Shown here: piece after piece, positions 8,507 to 16,823 of the stretch
How the letters are laid out: the number at the start of each line of letters is the position of its first letter
Position numbering within the stretch: position 1 is the stretch's first letter
Assembly (NCBI GenBank): GCA_964602515.1
Contig: CAZRRJ010000005.1
Span: 124,001 to 188,000 of the forward strand
Direction of reading: 5' to 3'
Length of the DNA stretch: 64,000 nucleotides
From: Carboxylicivirga sp964602515
GTDB lineage: Bacteria; Bacteroidota; Bacteroidia; Bacteroidales; Marinilabiliaceae
Notes under the pieces: generated by a model
Databases searched by the model: none
What the model was told of the DNA's origin: nothing
What the model saw: the letters and a program-made list of their open reading frames with translations, nothing else
Made by a program: the position numbers and the translations under genes

Positions 8507-10325
8507 CACTTAATTTATTCCACCAATTTTTCTTTAAAATAATCATACAAACTAAAGTTATAATAATGGTTATCACCATTGGTGTGGTTTGTGCTAACAC
8601 AAGGTACATTGGAATAACAACCAGGCATGTTTGCGCAATAACGCCTATAACTACATTGAATGCATCTCGTTTAAAATTCTTATCGCTGACAAAGTCCGGA
8701 TCTTCTGCTATTACTTTATCATGTATTGGTTTCCAAAACCCCCATGGACGGACTTTTTTATAAAAATTCATTAAGGTTTTATCATCATTGGGAGGTGCTA
8801 AAAACGTACCTACCACACACCCTATAACTGAGATTAATAATAATAATGGAAAATAGTACAGATCAAGTGTTTCACTAAATATGTATGGAAAAATCAGTGC
8901 TGGAACCAGACCTGCTACCATACCCCAGAAAAAACCTGAACCATTAAATCGCCACCAATGCCATTTTAAAACATTTGAAGCCACATAACTCCCATATAAA
9001 GCGGACACCAGCCATTGCAAAATAGAATTAACATCTGTAGCAAAAATACCAAATATGACACTGATAATAACAACTATTAATCCGGTTGTATAATTCGTTA
9101 ATTTTAATTGTCGACCTGTTGCATTTTTATTATAATATTTTAAATAAATATCGTTTACAATATAAGCCTGAGCTGCATTTAACGTTCCGGCAAATGTAGA
9201 CATAAAGGCCGCCAGAAGACCGGCCAATAGTAAGCCCATAAAACCAACCGGCACAAATTCGCTAATAGCAGAAGGAAGGATCTGTTCGAAGTCAATTTTG
9301 CCTGCAACAACAAGATTTAACTGGTCATAATAGAGAATAGCTAATACAGCAAACCCGGTAATCATCAGGTATCGGGCAGGCATTAACACTACACTTACAA
9401 AACCACTCATCTTAGCTGCCTCTTTGGGCGAACTAGTCGAAAGAATTTTTTGCATATCATAATTAGGTGCCGGCCCTGCCAAACTGGCCAATACGCCTTT
9501 AAAAAGCATCATCATAAAGAATATTCCAAAAAGGGAATAACCATCAGAAGCAATTTTACTATTTACCTCATCAATTATGCCCGTCCAATCCATATTCATC
9601 TTCCAATCAAAAAACGGATTCATCCATCCATCAGGCACATTTAAAGTATTTCCATCTAAAGCAGTAATAGCAATAAACGCAATAACAAATGCAGAAATAG
9701 TCATAATCAGGTATTGAACAACATCAGCCCATACAATTCCGGACATACCACCCATAACAGAATAAAAAACAGCAAATGATGTAAAGATTATACCATATAC
9801 ATGAGATACATATGCTGCCGGCACTTCAAAAGGAATATAAGGTGCAATGTATTCCCAGGGAATAAATATCTCAACAAATTTTCCCAGGCCAATAAAACCA
9901 TAAGCCAAAAAACCTAAGCAGTTAACCAGTGCAAATATGACAACAATAGTATGCGATAACCTGCCATCTTTACCACTACCAAACCTAAAGCTTATCCACT
10001 CAGCTCCGGTAGTCACATTAGAACGGCGTAACCAACTTGATAGATACACCATTAAAAAGACCTGATTAAAAACAGGCCACAACCATGGTATCCAGATGCT
10101 CTTCAAGCCATAAACAAAGGTGAGTGTTACCAACCACATGGTACCTGAAATATCAAACATACCTGAGGCATTAGACAAGCCTAACATATACCAGGGAATT
10201 TTCTTTCCTCCGAGCAGGTAGGAAGATATATCATTTTGAGCCCGCTTTTTTAATAGCAACCCAATTGCAATCGTTGACAATAAATACGTCAGTATGATAA
10301 TAAAATCAAGGCTTTCTAAATTCAT
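8499..10325 (-). CDS. Sodium:solute symporter (SSS family), probable mannoside importer
   Basis: A 608-residue inner-membrane protein with many hydrophobic helices, starting with a typical SSS first helix (LDFIIILTYLLSTIAIGLLL) and containing GLSNASGMFDISGT and LLAGLLAAFMSTFAGTLNAA, the conserved sodium-binding and substrate regions of the family. It lies between a GH5 glycosidase gene and a GH130 phosphorylase gene on the same strand. This matches the ManB-type symporter of the Bacteroides fragilis mannan pathway. Substrate (mannobiose or another glucomanno-oligosaccharide) is inferred from these neighbours only. Confidence 0.88.
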   Translation of the reverse strand: MNLESLDFIIILTYLLSTIAIGLLLKKRAQNDISSYLLGGKKIPWYMLGLSNASGMFDISGTMWLVTLTFVYGLKSIWIPWLWPVFNQVFLMVYLSSWLRRSNVTTGAEWISFRFGSGKDGRLSHTIVVIFALVNCLGFLAYGFIGLGKFVEIFIPWEYIAPYIPFEVPAAYVSHVYGIIFTSFAVFYSVMGGMSGIVWADVVQYLIMTISAFVIAFIAITALDGNTLNVPDGWMNPFFDWKMNMDWTGIIDEVNSKIASDGYSLFGIFFMMMLFKGVLASLAGPAPNYDMQKILSTSSPKEAAKMSGFVSVVLMPARYLMITGFAVLAILYYDQLNLVVAGKIDFEQILPSAISEFVPVGFMGLLLAGLLAAFMSTFAGTLNAAQAYIVNDIYLKYYNKNATGRQLKLTNYTTGLIVVIISVIFGIFATDVNSILQWLVSALYGSYVASNVLKWHWWRFNGSGFFWGMVAGLVPALIFPYIFSETLDLYYFPLLLLISVIGCVVGTFLAPPNDDKTLMNFYKKVRPWGFWKPIHDKVIAEDPDFVSDKNFKRDAFNVVIGVIAQTCLVVIPMYLVLAQTTPMVITIIITLVCMIILKKNWWNKLSDD

Positions 10326-10446
10326 TTTTTGAATAACTATTTATAATGGTATTCCTTTTTGCTCAACTCCAATCTTCGTAATAAAACCTATCATAAAATT
10401 ACCAACAGGTTTTACTCGTTTTAATATTTAGATGATAAGATCCGGT

Positions 10447-12090
10447 TTATTGTTCAAACTGAAGTTTAACAGTTCTGTTACCTCCCCTGTTTGTAGGATG
10501 AACAATTACCCAACCAGCATCTGTTCCTTCCATCTTTTCAATATCAATATGTCCATCATTCACCAATTCTTCTCTATTTAATCGCGAAAGCCAGGGAACG
10601 TATAGAACCGTTGGAGCAGTATTTTCTTTAGCTTCATTCCATTGAGTTGTTAACACTAAAGATTCGTGATTAAATTCATAATTCAACAGTTCGCCATTGG
10701 TATAAGCCGGGTATGGTCGTAACAATGCCTTTTGAAAGTACTCCAGATTTTCTTTTCCAGGGTCGTAAGACCAGTAAGCATTACCAAATAAGTTTTTCTC
10801 AATTAAGCTAACTGCATAACGAGCAACCGGAACAATACCATCTGAATGGTTATAGTATGCGCCCCATTCTCCAAGCCAAACCGGCATTTTCAGCTGATGT
10901 CCTTTTTCTTTTATCCTGTCATAAATAAAAGTTATCCTTTCAGAATTAGAAGCTGCCGCAGCCTCTGTATCTGTCACTAAATCGTATCCATGTGGTGCAT
11001 AAGCCACTAAGGGGTCTGGTGTTCCATCAGGAAGCAAAACTCTTTCAATACTACTTCTTACCCCCATATTACTAAAATAACTGTGCTCTAAAAACAAAAT
11101 ATGCTTCGTATCAACCTCTCGTATAGCATTTGCCACCTTTTGGTACATAGCCTGCAGGTGTGTACTTTCAAATTCCTTATTAAAAGGGTAGAGCGCATCT
11201 ATTACATGTGAATAGTTGGCACGTGTCGACATAAATTTAAGTGCTTCCGTCCGCTTATTTACATCTCCCCAAATGGCTTCCAGCTCTCCTTCTGTTAACA
11301 TTTTTCCTGTTGTAGTATAAACCAACTCCCCGTATGCTGTAAGCAGTGCTGGCATTGCATAAAGTGCGGATGATCCGGCAAAGGGTTCATTCATAATATC
11401 ATAACCAATTACTGTTGAATTATTGGCATAACGCTTAGCAATATGCTTCCACAGGTTGGCATAATGATCCTGCACACCTATTCCGTCCGGCGCCGGTTTA
11501 TTGGCCCAAAAGTTATCAAAAGCCGTATGAACCGCTTCACTCATAATGTATGCATCACTCCATACATCTCCTGTTGTATGTGTTTTCCCTTCATCCAGAG
11601 TAGCCCATTCTGGTGCCCCGTTACTATACTTTACACTAAATAAATCCTGGTGCATATCAAGAATAACAAACAATCCATTATCTGCTGCCCATTGAATTCG
11701 TTTATCAATTTCCTGCAAATAATGCTCATTATAAACACCTGGCTCTGGTTCAAAACCATCCCAACAAATATAAAAGCGTATACAATTAAACCCCCAACGC
11801 TTCATATTGGTATAAAATTCAGGCCCTGCTTTAAAAAGGTATTGCTCTTCACTGGATTTACTTACAACATTAATTCCATTCAGAATTACTTGTCTTCCAT
11901 TATTATCAACAAAACGATCTCCGTCAACGGTAATTTGCGCCGGAACTGTATATTGTTTTAAGATATGTTTATCCTGCTCAACACATCCTATTCCCGTTAT
12001 ATAGCTTAATAGCACAATAGCAAGATAATTTATCACTTTAAGTTTTTTTCTTCTCCACATAATACTGAGTTTAAATATTTTAAATTTCAT
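10447..12090 (-). CDS. GH5 family glycoside hydrolase, lipoprotein (endoglycoceramidase-like or mannanase)
   Basis: A 547-residue (beta/alpha)8 hydrolase. A signal peptide ends in a lipoprotein Cys (SYITGIGC, about residue 36), so the enzyme is membrane-anchored outside the cytoplasm. The acid/base Glu lies in YDIMNEPF near residue 232 and the nucleophile Glu in WLGEWGAYY near residue 406, both typical of GH5. The motif DMHQDLFS followed by GAPEWA is characteristic of the endoglycosylceramidase branch of GH5 rather than classical mannanases. A C-terminal beta domain follows. It is first in an operon with the symporter and GH130 genes, which favours a mannoside or gluco-mannoside substrate, so its specificity is open. 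An internal ATG at 12060 is an alternative start. Confidence 0.85.
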   Translation of the reverse strand: MKFKIFKLSIMWRRKKLKVINYLAIVLLSYITGIGCVEQDKHILKQYTVPAQITVDGDRFVDNNGRQVILNGINVVSKSSEEQYLFKAGPEFYTNMKRWGFNCIRFYICWDGFEPEPGVYNEHYLQEIDKRIQWAADNGLFVILDMHQDLFSVKYSNGAPEWATLDEGKTHTTGDVWSDAYIMSEAVHTAFDNFWANKPAPDGIGVQDHYANLWKHIAKRYANNSTVIGYDIMNEPFAGSSALYAMPALLTAYGELVYTTTGKMLTEGELEAIWGDVNKRTEALKFMSTRANYSHVIDALYPFNKEFESTHLQAMYQKVANAIREVDTKHILFLEHSYFSNMGVRSSIERVLLPDGTPDPLVAYAPHGYDLVTDTEAAAASNSERITFIYDRIKEKGHQLKMPVWLGEWGAYYNHSDGIVPVARYAVSLIEKNLFGNAYWSYDPGKENLEYFQKALLRPYPAYTNGELLNYEFNHESLVLTTQWNEAKENTAPTVLYVPWLSRLNREELVNDGHIDIEKMEGTDAGWVIVHPTNRGGNRTVKLQFEQ

Positions 12091-12251
12091 CCGGTTATTT
12101 TATAATAATCTCTTATCCCTTTACCAAAAGCAATAGTAATCACACCGAAGATACTTTTCTAACATTATAATCACCTTATTATAGTATAATAAAGAACACT
12201 TCTCAATACCTCTGCAACCACTATACTAATTTCAAATCATTTAATTAACTA

Positions 12252-12259
12252 CAAAAATA
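12252..12259 (-). promoter_or_regulatory. -7 promoter box for the GH5 operon
   Basis: The minus strand reads TATTTTTG, 5 bases from the divergent AraC -7 box on the other strand. The leader to the GH5 start would be about 155 bases. Overlapping divergent promoters would let the AraC protein control both directions. Confidence 0.4.
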
Positions 12260-12264
12260 TTTGA

Positions 12265-12272
12265 TACCTTTG
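12265..12272 (+). promoter_or_regulatory. -7 promoter box for the AraC regulator gene
   Basis: TACCTTTG matches TAnnTTTG and lies 56 bases before the araC-type ATG. Confidence 0.55.
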
Positions 12273-12328
12273 CCACTTTCTAATACTATTTTATCAATTT
12301 ACAATTATTAATCGGCAAAGACACAGTA

Positions 12329-13210
12329 ATGGCAAAAACACAGTCATCAGTGCATCGAGAGATTACACCACTTACACCAGGTGATTGCCTGATGGTATTT
12401 GAGCGAACTAAGGAATTCTTTGATTTTCCCATCCACTTTCACCCGGAATATGAATTGAACCTGATTATTGATGCAAGTGGAGCTAAGCGGATAATAGGTG
12501 ACCATATGGAGGAGATTACCGATTATGAGTTAGTACTAAGCGGTTCTAACCTCAATCATGGATGGAAACAAGGCTCTTGCAAGGATAAGTTAATAAAGGA
12601 AATTACCATCCAGTTTCATCATGATTTGTTTAATGAAAATTTGCTGGATCGCAATATAATGAAACCAGTAAAAGATTTACTTAAACGCTCTTCCAGTGGC
12701 ATCCTTTTTTCTGAGGAAGCAACAAAATTAATGCTTCCAAGATTTTATAATTTGTCAAAGAAAAATGGTTTTGATTCTTTTATTGAGTTACTTTCCCTGC
12801 TTTATGATTTATCAAATACCAGAAATCAACGCTTACTATCATCGACTCAGCCCCGGGATGATGATTTCTACAACAGTGGGAAAATTAAGAAGGCATATGA
12901 GTATATCCAGCTCAATTTCCGTAATAAAATAAAGCTTGAAGATGTATCTGGCGAACTGAATATGACCGCCATATCATTTAGTCGCTTAATTAAACAGCGC
13001 ACAGGAAAAACGTTTGTTGAGTTTCTGAATGATTACCGTATCGGATGCGCTTCAAGAATGCTGATAGAAGCAAATGACAGTATAGCTGAAATAGCTTTTA
13101 AATGTGGATTTAATAACCTGGCTAACTTCAACCGGGTTTTCAAAAAGTCTAAACATTGTTCTCCATCACAGTTTAAAGATAATTTTTCAGGTACCAAGCG
13201 ATTCTATTAA
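12329..13210 (+). CDS. AraC family transcriptional regulator with cupin sensor domain
   Basis: A 293-residue regulator. The N-terminal half is a cupin-like sugar-sensing domain (FDFPIHFHPEYELNLI near residue 32, then LVLSGSNLNHGW near 70). The C-terminal 100 residues hold two helix-turn-helix motifs (KLEDVSGELNMTAISFSRLIKQRTG and IAEIAFKCGFNNLANFNRVFKK). It is transcribed divergently from the GH5-symporter-GH130 operon, and the two -7 boxes almost touch, so it very likely controls that operon in response to a mannoside. AraC genes also accompany comparable mannan loci in Bacteroides. Confidence 0.9.
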   Translation: MAKTQSSVHREITPLTPGDCLMVFERTKEFFDFPIHFHPEYELNLIIDASGAKRIIGDHMEEITDYELVLSGSNLNHGWKQGSCKDKLIKEITIQFHHDLFNENLLDRNIMKPVKDLLKRSSSGILFSEEATKLMLPRFYNLSKKNGFDSFIELLSLLYDLSNTRNQRLLSSTQPRDDDFYNSGKIKKAYEYIQLNFRNKIKLEDVSGELNMTAISFSRLIKQRTGKTFVEFLNDYRIGCASRMLIEANDSIAEIAFKCGFNNLANFNRVFKKSKHCSPSQFKDNFSGTKRFY

Positions 13211-13993
13211 TAGAGACCAAGCTCTCTGTAACCTAACTACTCCTGTTTTATTTATCGCCCCAGCTATGAGGCGTAAGTGAATATTAACCAATCTTAACAT
13301 CAAAACTTCACAAAACCAAAACGTTGTATTTGTTTTCATCTTTTCATTCCAAAACCAAAATCAACGATTTGGCGATGCTTGCCGGAGCTGCGAACCTCCA
13401 GAAACCAGTCGGCTCACTTATGCTTTTTTTAGCCATTGTTAGCAACAGTACTTTTTTCTATTGAACATTTACGGAACCAGTCTAGTTATAATTTTTTTTT
13501 TCTTGATTAAGGTAAAGTTGATTCAATTCAAACGAAAGAATATTATTCAAGCCTTGCATTCCAACAATCGCCATAATATCAACAGTTCCTCCAGTATTTT
13601 TTTTAGTAGATACTATCTGAGCCACAAATATATCTTCTATATCCAGGTTTTATGTCATTAATGGATTCAAAGGAAAATGGTCTGTCTGCAATTATGTTGA
13701 AGCAATCAAAAAACGTCTAAAAATATTTGTCAGCTTGACAACTCCGAATTTTGTAACACCAAAATGATAAATTCGAACCAAGTCTTGTTTTACCAATTTA
13801 CTTAATCTATCATTCGTCATTAAGCAACGATTTTGATTGCTTAAAATCTCTTTTTTGGAGTCATTGGTAAAAACCACTTTTCTTCAGCTTTATCCAATTT
13901 AACCCTGAGCCAATCAACTTGAGTTTGCTTTTTCCTGCTGTATAATCAGAGATATATCTATTTTTACTGTTTTTAAACAAATTAATAAGGCAA
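13211..13993. other. Gene-poor spacer, possible decayed cassette region
   Basis: No convincing gene is present. A 61-residue minus-strand frame (13692-13877) resembles nothing I know. At about 13378-13452 the sequence GCCATTGTTAGCAACAGT, preceded by a GC-richer block, looks like the cassette-boundary sequences often seen between accessory genes in Bacteroidota, but no matching partner or integrase is in the window. Confidence 0.35.
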
Positions 13994-14821
13994 ATGCTAA
14001 ATTTTAAAATAAACGAAGATCTGTGCACGCAATGTGGATTATGCTCACAAGAGTGCCCCACACTAATTATCAATGGTAAAAAAGGCACTCCTGAAATAAA
14101 GGAAGGAAAAGATAAGAACTGTATAAAATGTCAACATTGCCTAGCAATATGCCCTACCGGCGCATTATCTATATTAAAAAAACAAGCTAAAGATAGTATT
14201 TCTGTAAAGGGTGAAACTCCATCACCGGAAGCACTGGAGCGCTTAATTAAAACACGCCGTTCTATTCGCAAATTTAGAAATGAAGAAATTAGTATCGAAA
14301 CCAACCAAAAGCTAATTGAAGCTGCCGCCTGTGCCCCGACAGGACACAATAAAAACCAAGTTTTACTCTCTGTTACTGACAATAAAGCAGGTTTAGCTAA
14401 AGTAAGAACACTGGTTTACGATGCCATTAGGCAAGCTGTAGAGACCGGCACTTTAGCCCCTGAATTATCTGTTTATAAGAATTTTCAGAGCTTGTGGGAA
14501 AATAAGAATATAGATATTTTATTCAGGGATGCTCCTCACCTAATTGTTGCTTCGGCACCCAAAGCCGATTCAAATTCTGTGCCCAATTGTGTTATTGCAT
14601 TAAGCTACTTTGAACTATTGGCTAATACAATGGGAATAGGAACACTTTGGGATGGCCTCTTAAAGATTGTGTTTGATAATATAGCTCCTGAATTAAAAAC
14701 TACACTTGGTATACCTGATGACCATGTAATCGGTTATATGATAGTATATGGATTGCCTGCTGTTAAATACAGCAGGGGCATACAAAGCGAAGGACTAAAT
14801 CTTAATAGAATAAATCTGTAA
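13994..14821 (+). CDS. Ferredoxin-fused nitroreductase family protein
   Basis: A 275-residue fusion. The first 60 residues hold two 4Fe-4S motifs (CTQCGLCSQECP and CIKCQHCLAICP), and the remainder is an FMN-dependent nitroreductase-fold domain starting at about residue 78 (LIKTRRSIRKFRNEEI, the FMN phosphate-binding Arg cluster). The protein probably accepts electrons from, or exchanges them with, a low-potential carrier and reduces an unknown aromatic or nitro substrate in the cytoplasm. A flavodoxin gene 700 bases away, on the other strand, is a plausible partner. The physiological substrate cannot be told from sequence. Confidence 0.92.
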   Translation: MLNFKINEDLCTQCGLCSQECPTLIINGKKGTPEIKEGKDKNCIKCQHCLAICPTGALSILKKQAKDSISVKGETPSPEALERLIKTRRSIRKFRNEEISIETNQKLIEAAACAPTGHNKNQVLLSVTDNKAGLAKVRTLVYDAIRQAVETGTLAPELSVYKNFQSLWENKNIDILFRDAPHLIVASAPKADSNSVPNCVIALSYFELLANTMGIGTLWDGLLKIVFDNIAPELKTTLGIPDDHVIGYMIVYGLPAVKYSRGIQSEGLNLNRINL

Positions 14822-14919
14822 ATCATTACCCTGAATTTTATCCGGGTTCTGATCTTTTCTGACTATATTATAACACCCTAAGTATTCAATAAAGTATTTT
14901 TCAGAATGTATAGAAGTCG

Positions 14920-15261
14920 TTAAGAAGCTTCTTTTAACAAAGAGGCTTCTTCTTTATTCCTTAAGTAACGCGAACACTGTATCACTTGATTATATCCAAG
15001 CAGGGTTCCCAAAATAAAATCTTCTTCGGGAGTCAGTTCGTTTAGTTTTTTATGGCAAAAACAACAAATAACATCAACACACTCTTTAGCTCCAAAAAAG
15101 ACATTTACTTTCTGACTTGTCACTTGTTGTATGATATAATGAATGTTGTTGGCTTTTAGCTTCTTCAATGCCATCTCAACATCACCTGCCGCCATGGTAT
15201 GCAATATTAAATTACGCAACCCCTTTTTATACTCATATATATGATGACAAAATACTTTCAT
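14920..15261 (-). CDS. DUF2023 family protein, flavodoxin-associated
   Basis: A 113-residue soluble protein with a run of cysteines and histidines (ECVDVICCFCHKKLNEL near residue 60) and an N-terminal MKVFCHHIYEYKKGLRNL that matches DUF2023. This family is characteristically encoded beside flavodoxin genes in Bacteroidota and some other anaerobes. Here it follows the flavodoxin gene in the same direction after a 225-base spacer containing a structured element. The Cys/His cluster could bind metal. Function is unknown; a role in flavodoxin maturation or electron transfer is inference from the pairing. Confidence 0.8.
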   Translation of the reverse strand: MKVFCHHIYEYKKGLRNLILHTMAAGDVEMALKKLKANNIHYIIQQVTSQKVNVFFGAKECVDVICCFCHKKLNELTPEEDFILGTLLGYNQVIQCSRYLRNKEEASLLKEAS

Positions 15262-15299
15262 TGTTTGTTAGTTTCAATATTATTAGAACATTAAAATAA

Positions 15300-15406
15300 A
15301 AAAGAACAAGCTAAACCTGCATGGCTATTTTTTTAATACCCTTAGTGTACGTTTACACAGCAACAAATGAACATTGGAATTATGCAGATTATCAGCTTGC
15401 TCTTTT
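15300..15406 (-). ncRNA. Candidate structured RNA / attenuator between flavodoxin and DUF2023 genes
   Basis: The spacer folds as nested stems. An outer 13-bp arm pair (15300-15312 with 15394-15406, one wobble) encloses an inner CTGCAT/ATGCAG stem and a terminal GTGTA-CGTT-TACAC hairpin. On the minus strand the outer stem is followed by TTTTTTATTTTA. It therefore looks like a large intrinsic terminator, an attenuator limiting DUF2023 expression, or the 3' end of a small RNA. Confidence 0.5.
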
Positions 15407-15486
15407 AAGCAATTAAGGCTTACAAAAGAGTATTGGCAAAAGATCAAAGGTATAGTCAATAATCAACATGCCTTAATTGTATTTTC

Positions 15487-15990
15487 TTATTCTAAGTGGT
15501 GATGCAAATCATTAAGCCATTTAGCTACACGTTCATCGGTTTTATCGCTTTCATTATCTTCATCAAGTACTAATCCAACAAACTGATCATCAACAGAAGC
15601 AGTAGAAGCATCAAAGTTATAATCACTTACCGGCACCATACCAACTATTTCACAACCTTTATCAACAATGGCATTGTATATTGTTCCCATTCCATCCACA
15701 AAAGTATCCGGATAAGCATCAGCATCGCCCAAACCAAACAAAGCTACTTTTTTACCTTCCAGATTGGCCTTTTTAAGGTCAGAAATAAAGCCTTCCCAAT
15801 CGTCCTGCAAATCACCTAATCCCCATGTACTTGTGCCCAAAAACAAAAAATCATATTTTTCAATCTCTGCACTTGATGAGTTTTCAACATTAATTAAATC
15901 TGTTGTTACATTCAATTGAGCCTGTATAGCTTCTGCAACTGCTTGCGTGTTTCCGGTGCTTGTACCGAAAAAAATAGCGGTTTTTTTCAT
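15487..15990 (-). CDS. fldA: Flavodoxin
   Basis: A 167-residue long-chain flavodoxin, a cytoplasmic FMN electron carrier that can replace ferredoxin. The phosphate-binding loop FFGTSTGNTQAVAE is at residues 8-21. FLGTSTWGLGDLQDDWE (near 50) gives the first FMN-stacking Trp, and FGLGDADAYPDTFVDGMG (near 95) gives the second aromatic. The 20-residue insertion of the long-chain class is present. The gene leads the DUF2023 gene downstream and has a 110-base leader with two small GC-rich hairpins. Iron limitation commonly induces such genes; the sequence shows no clear Fur box that I can identify. Confidence 0.95.
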   Translation of the reverse strand: MKKTAIFFGTSTGNTQAVAEAIQAQLNVTTDLINVENSSSAEIEKYDFLFLGTSTWGLGDLQDDWEGFISDLKKANLEGKKVALFGLGDADAYPDTFVDGMGTIYNAIVDKGCEIVGMVPVSDYNFDASTASVDDQFVGLVLDEDNESDKTDERVAKWLNDLHHHLE

Positions 15991-16105
15991 CTGTTTATAA
16001 TTTTATCTTCATTGGTCAACTGGGCAAACGCCCTCCCGATAGTCATCCGGGTTCATATGATCAAAATTTACATATTTGTTTCACCTTGTCTTCTTTTAAC
16101 TTGTA

Positions 16106-16113
16106 CAAAAGTA
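16106..16113 (-). promoter_or_regulatory. -7 promoter box for the flavodoxin gene
   Basis: The minus strand reads TACTTTTG, a TAnnTTTG match. It predicts a leader of about 110 bases that contains the hairpins CCCGgatgactatCGGG and GGGCgtttGCCC. Confidence 0.45.
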
Positions 16114-16266
16114 GGGTGTCTATAATGCTCCTGCAATCGCATAAAGTTGGGGTTTTACCTGTTTGGTTTTCTTTGTTTTTTATTTACAATTATCTGATCT
16201 TATGCCAACTACATGCAAGTTATCCCAATATATGGCTACTAATAATTGGTGAATAGTACTCTTTAC

Positions 16267-16617
16267 TTAGTTTGATCCAACAGAAATACCTATTTCTTTG
16301 GTGGATAAAAAGTAACCACCCCCTACAATGCGGCTTGTATTGGAAAGTAATAGCTGTAACTCTTCAAGCTCTTTTCTATTTAGCATCATAGAAACATTTT
16401 GGTGACCAATTGGCACAATTATTTTTCGCTTATAGGCAATATTATAATTTACGCTTTCGTAGTATCTCCCGTCCATCCGCTCAAAACATTTTTTAAAATA
16501 GTCGTACTCCTTATCGCTAAAAGAGAAAAGAAAGTTAAAAAACTCAATATGTATCTTTTCGCAGTTAGGACATATAAATACTCTTCCATTTTTACTTTGA
16601 TTAATAATCTTATCCAT
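16267..16617 (-). CDS. DUF6686-like small protein
   Basis: A 116-residue soluble protein. An N-terminal CPNC pair and IHIEFFNFLFSFS block, followed by a KIIVPIGH strand and an MLNRKELEELQLLL helix, match the pattern of the Bacteroidota DUF6686 family. There is no signal peptide or membrane helix. It lies upstream of the flavodoxin gene on the same strand, separated by about 275 bases, and may be independent of it. The two N-terminal cysteines are not followed by a second pair, so a zinc site would need other ligands. Function unknown. Confidence 0.65.
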   Translation of the reverse strand: MDKIINQSKNGRVFICPNCEKIHIEFFNFLFSFSDKEYDYFKKCFERMDGRYYESVNYNIAYKRKIIVPIGHQNVSMMLNRKELEELQLLLSNTSRIVGGGYFLSTKEIGISVGSN

Positions 16618-16823
16618 TATCTGTACTTTTTTTATTGAAGATGGGTATTAAACAAATGTTCATCAATCGCTAATAATGGGGAAAAAGGTCATCCTGGGGC
16701 AATATTTGTAAAAAAAGTACCACAATTAATCAATGTTCATCACCTTGCTCCCATAAATTTTTTACCTATTTTCGGACTGCTTAAACCTTATGAAACATTT
16801 GTCTAAAACCTTAAATCAAAAAA

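Noticed and set aside
13692..13877. 61-residue minus-strand frame in the spacer after the AraC gene
   Set aside because: No recognisable family, no convincing ribosome site and no operon context; it could be a fragment of an old gene but cannot be supported.
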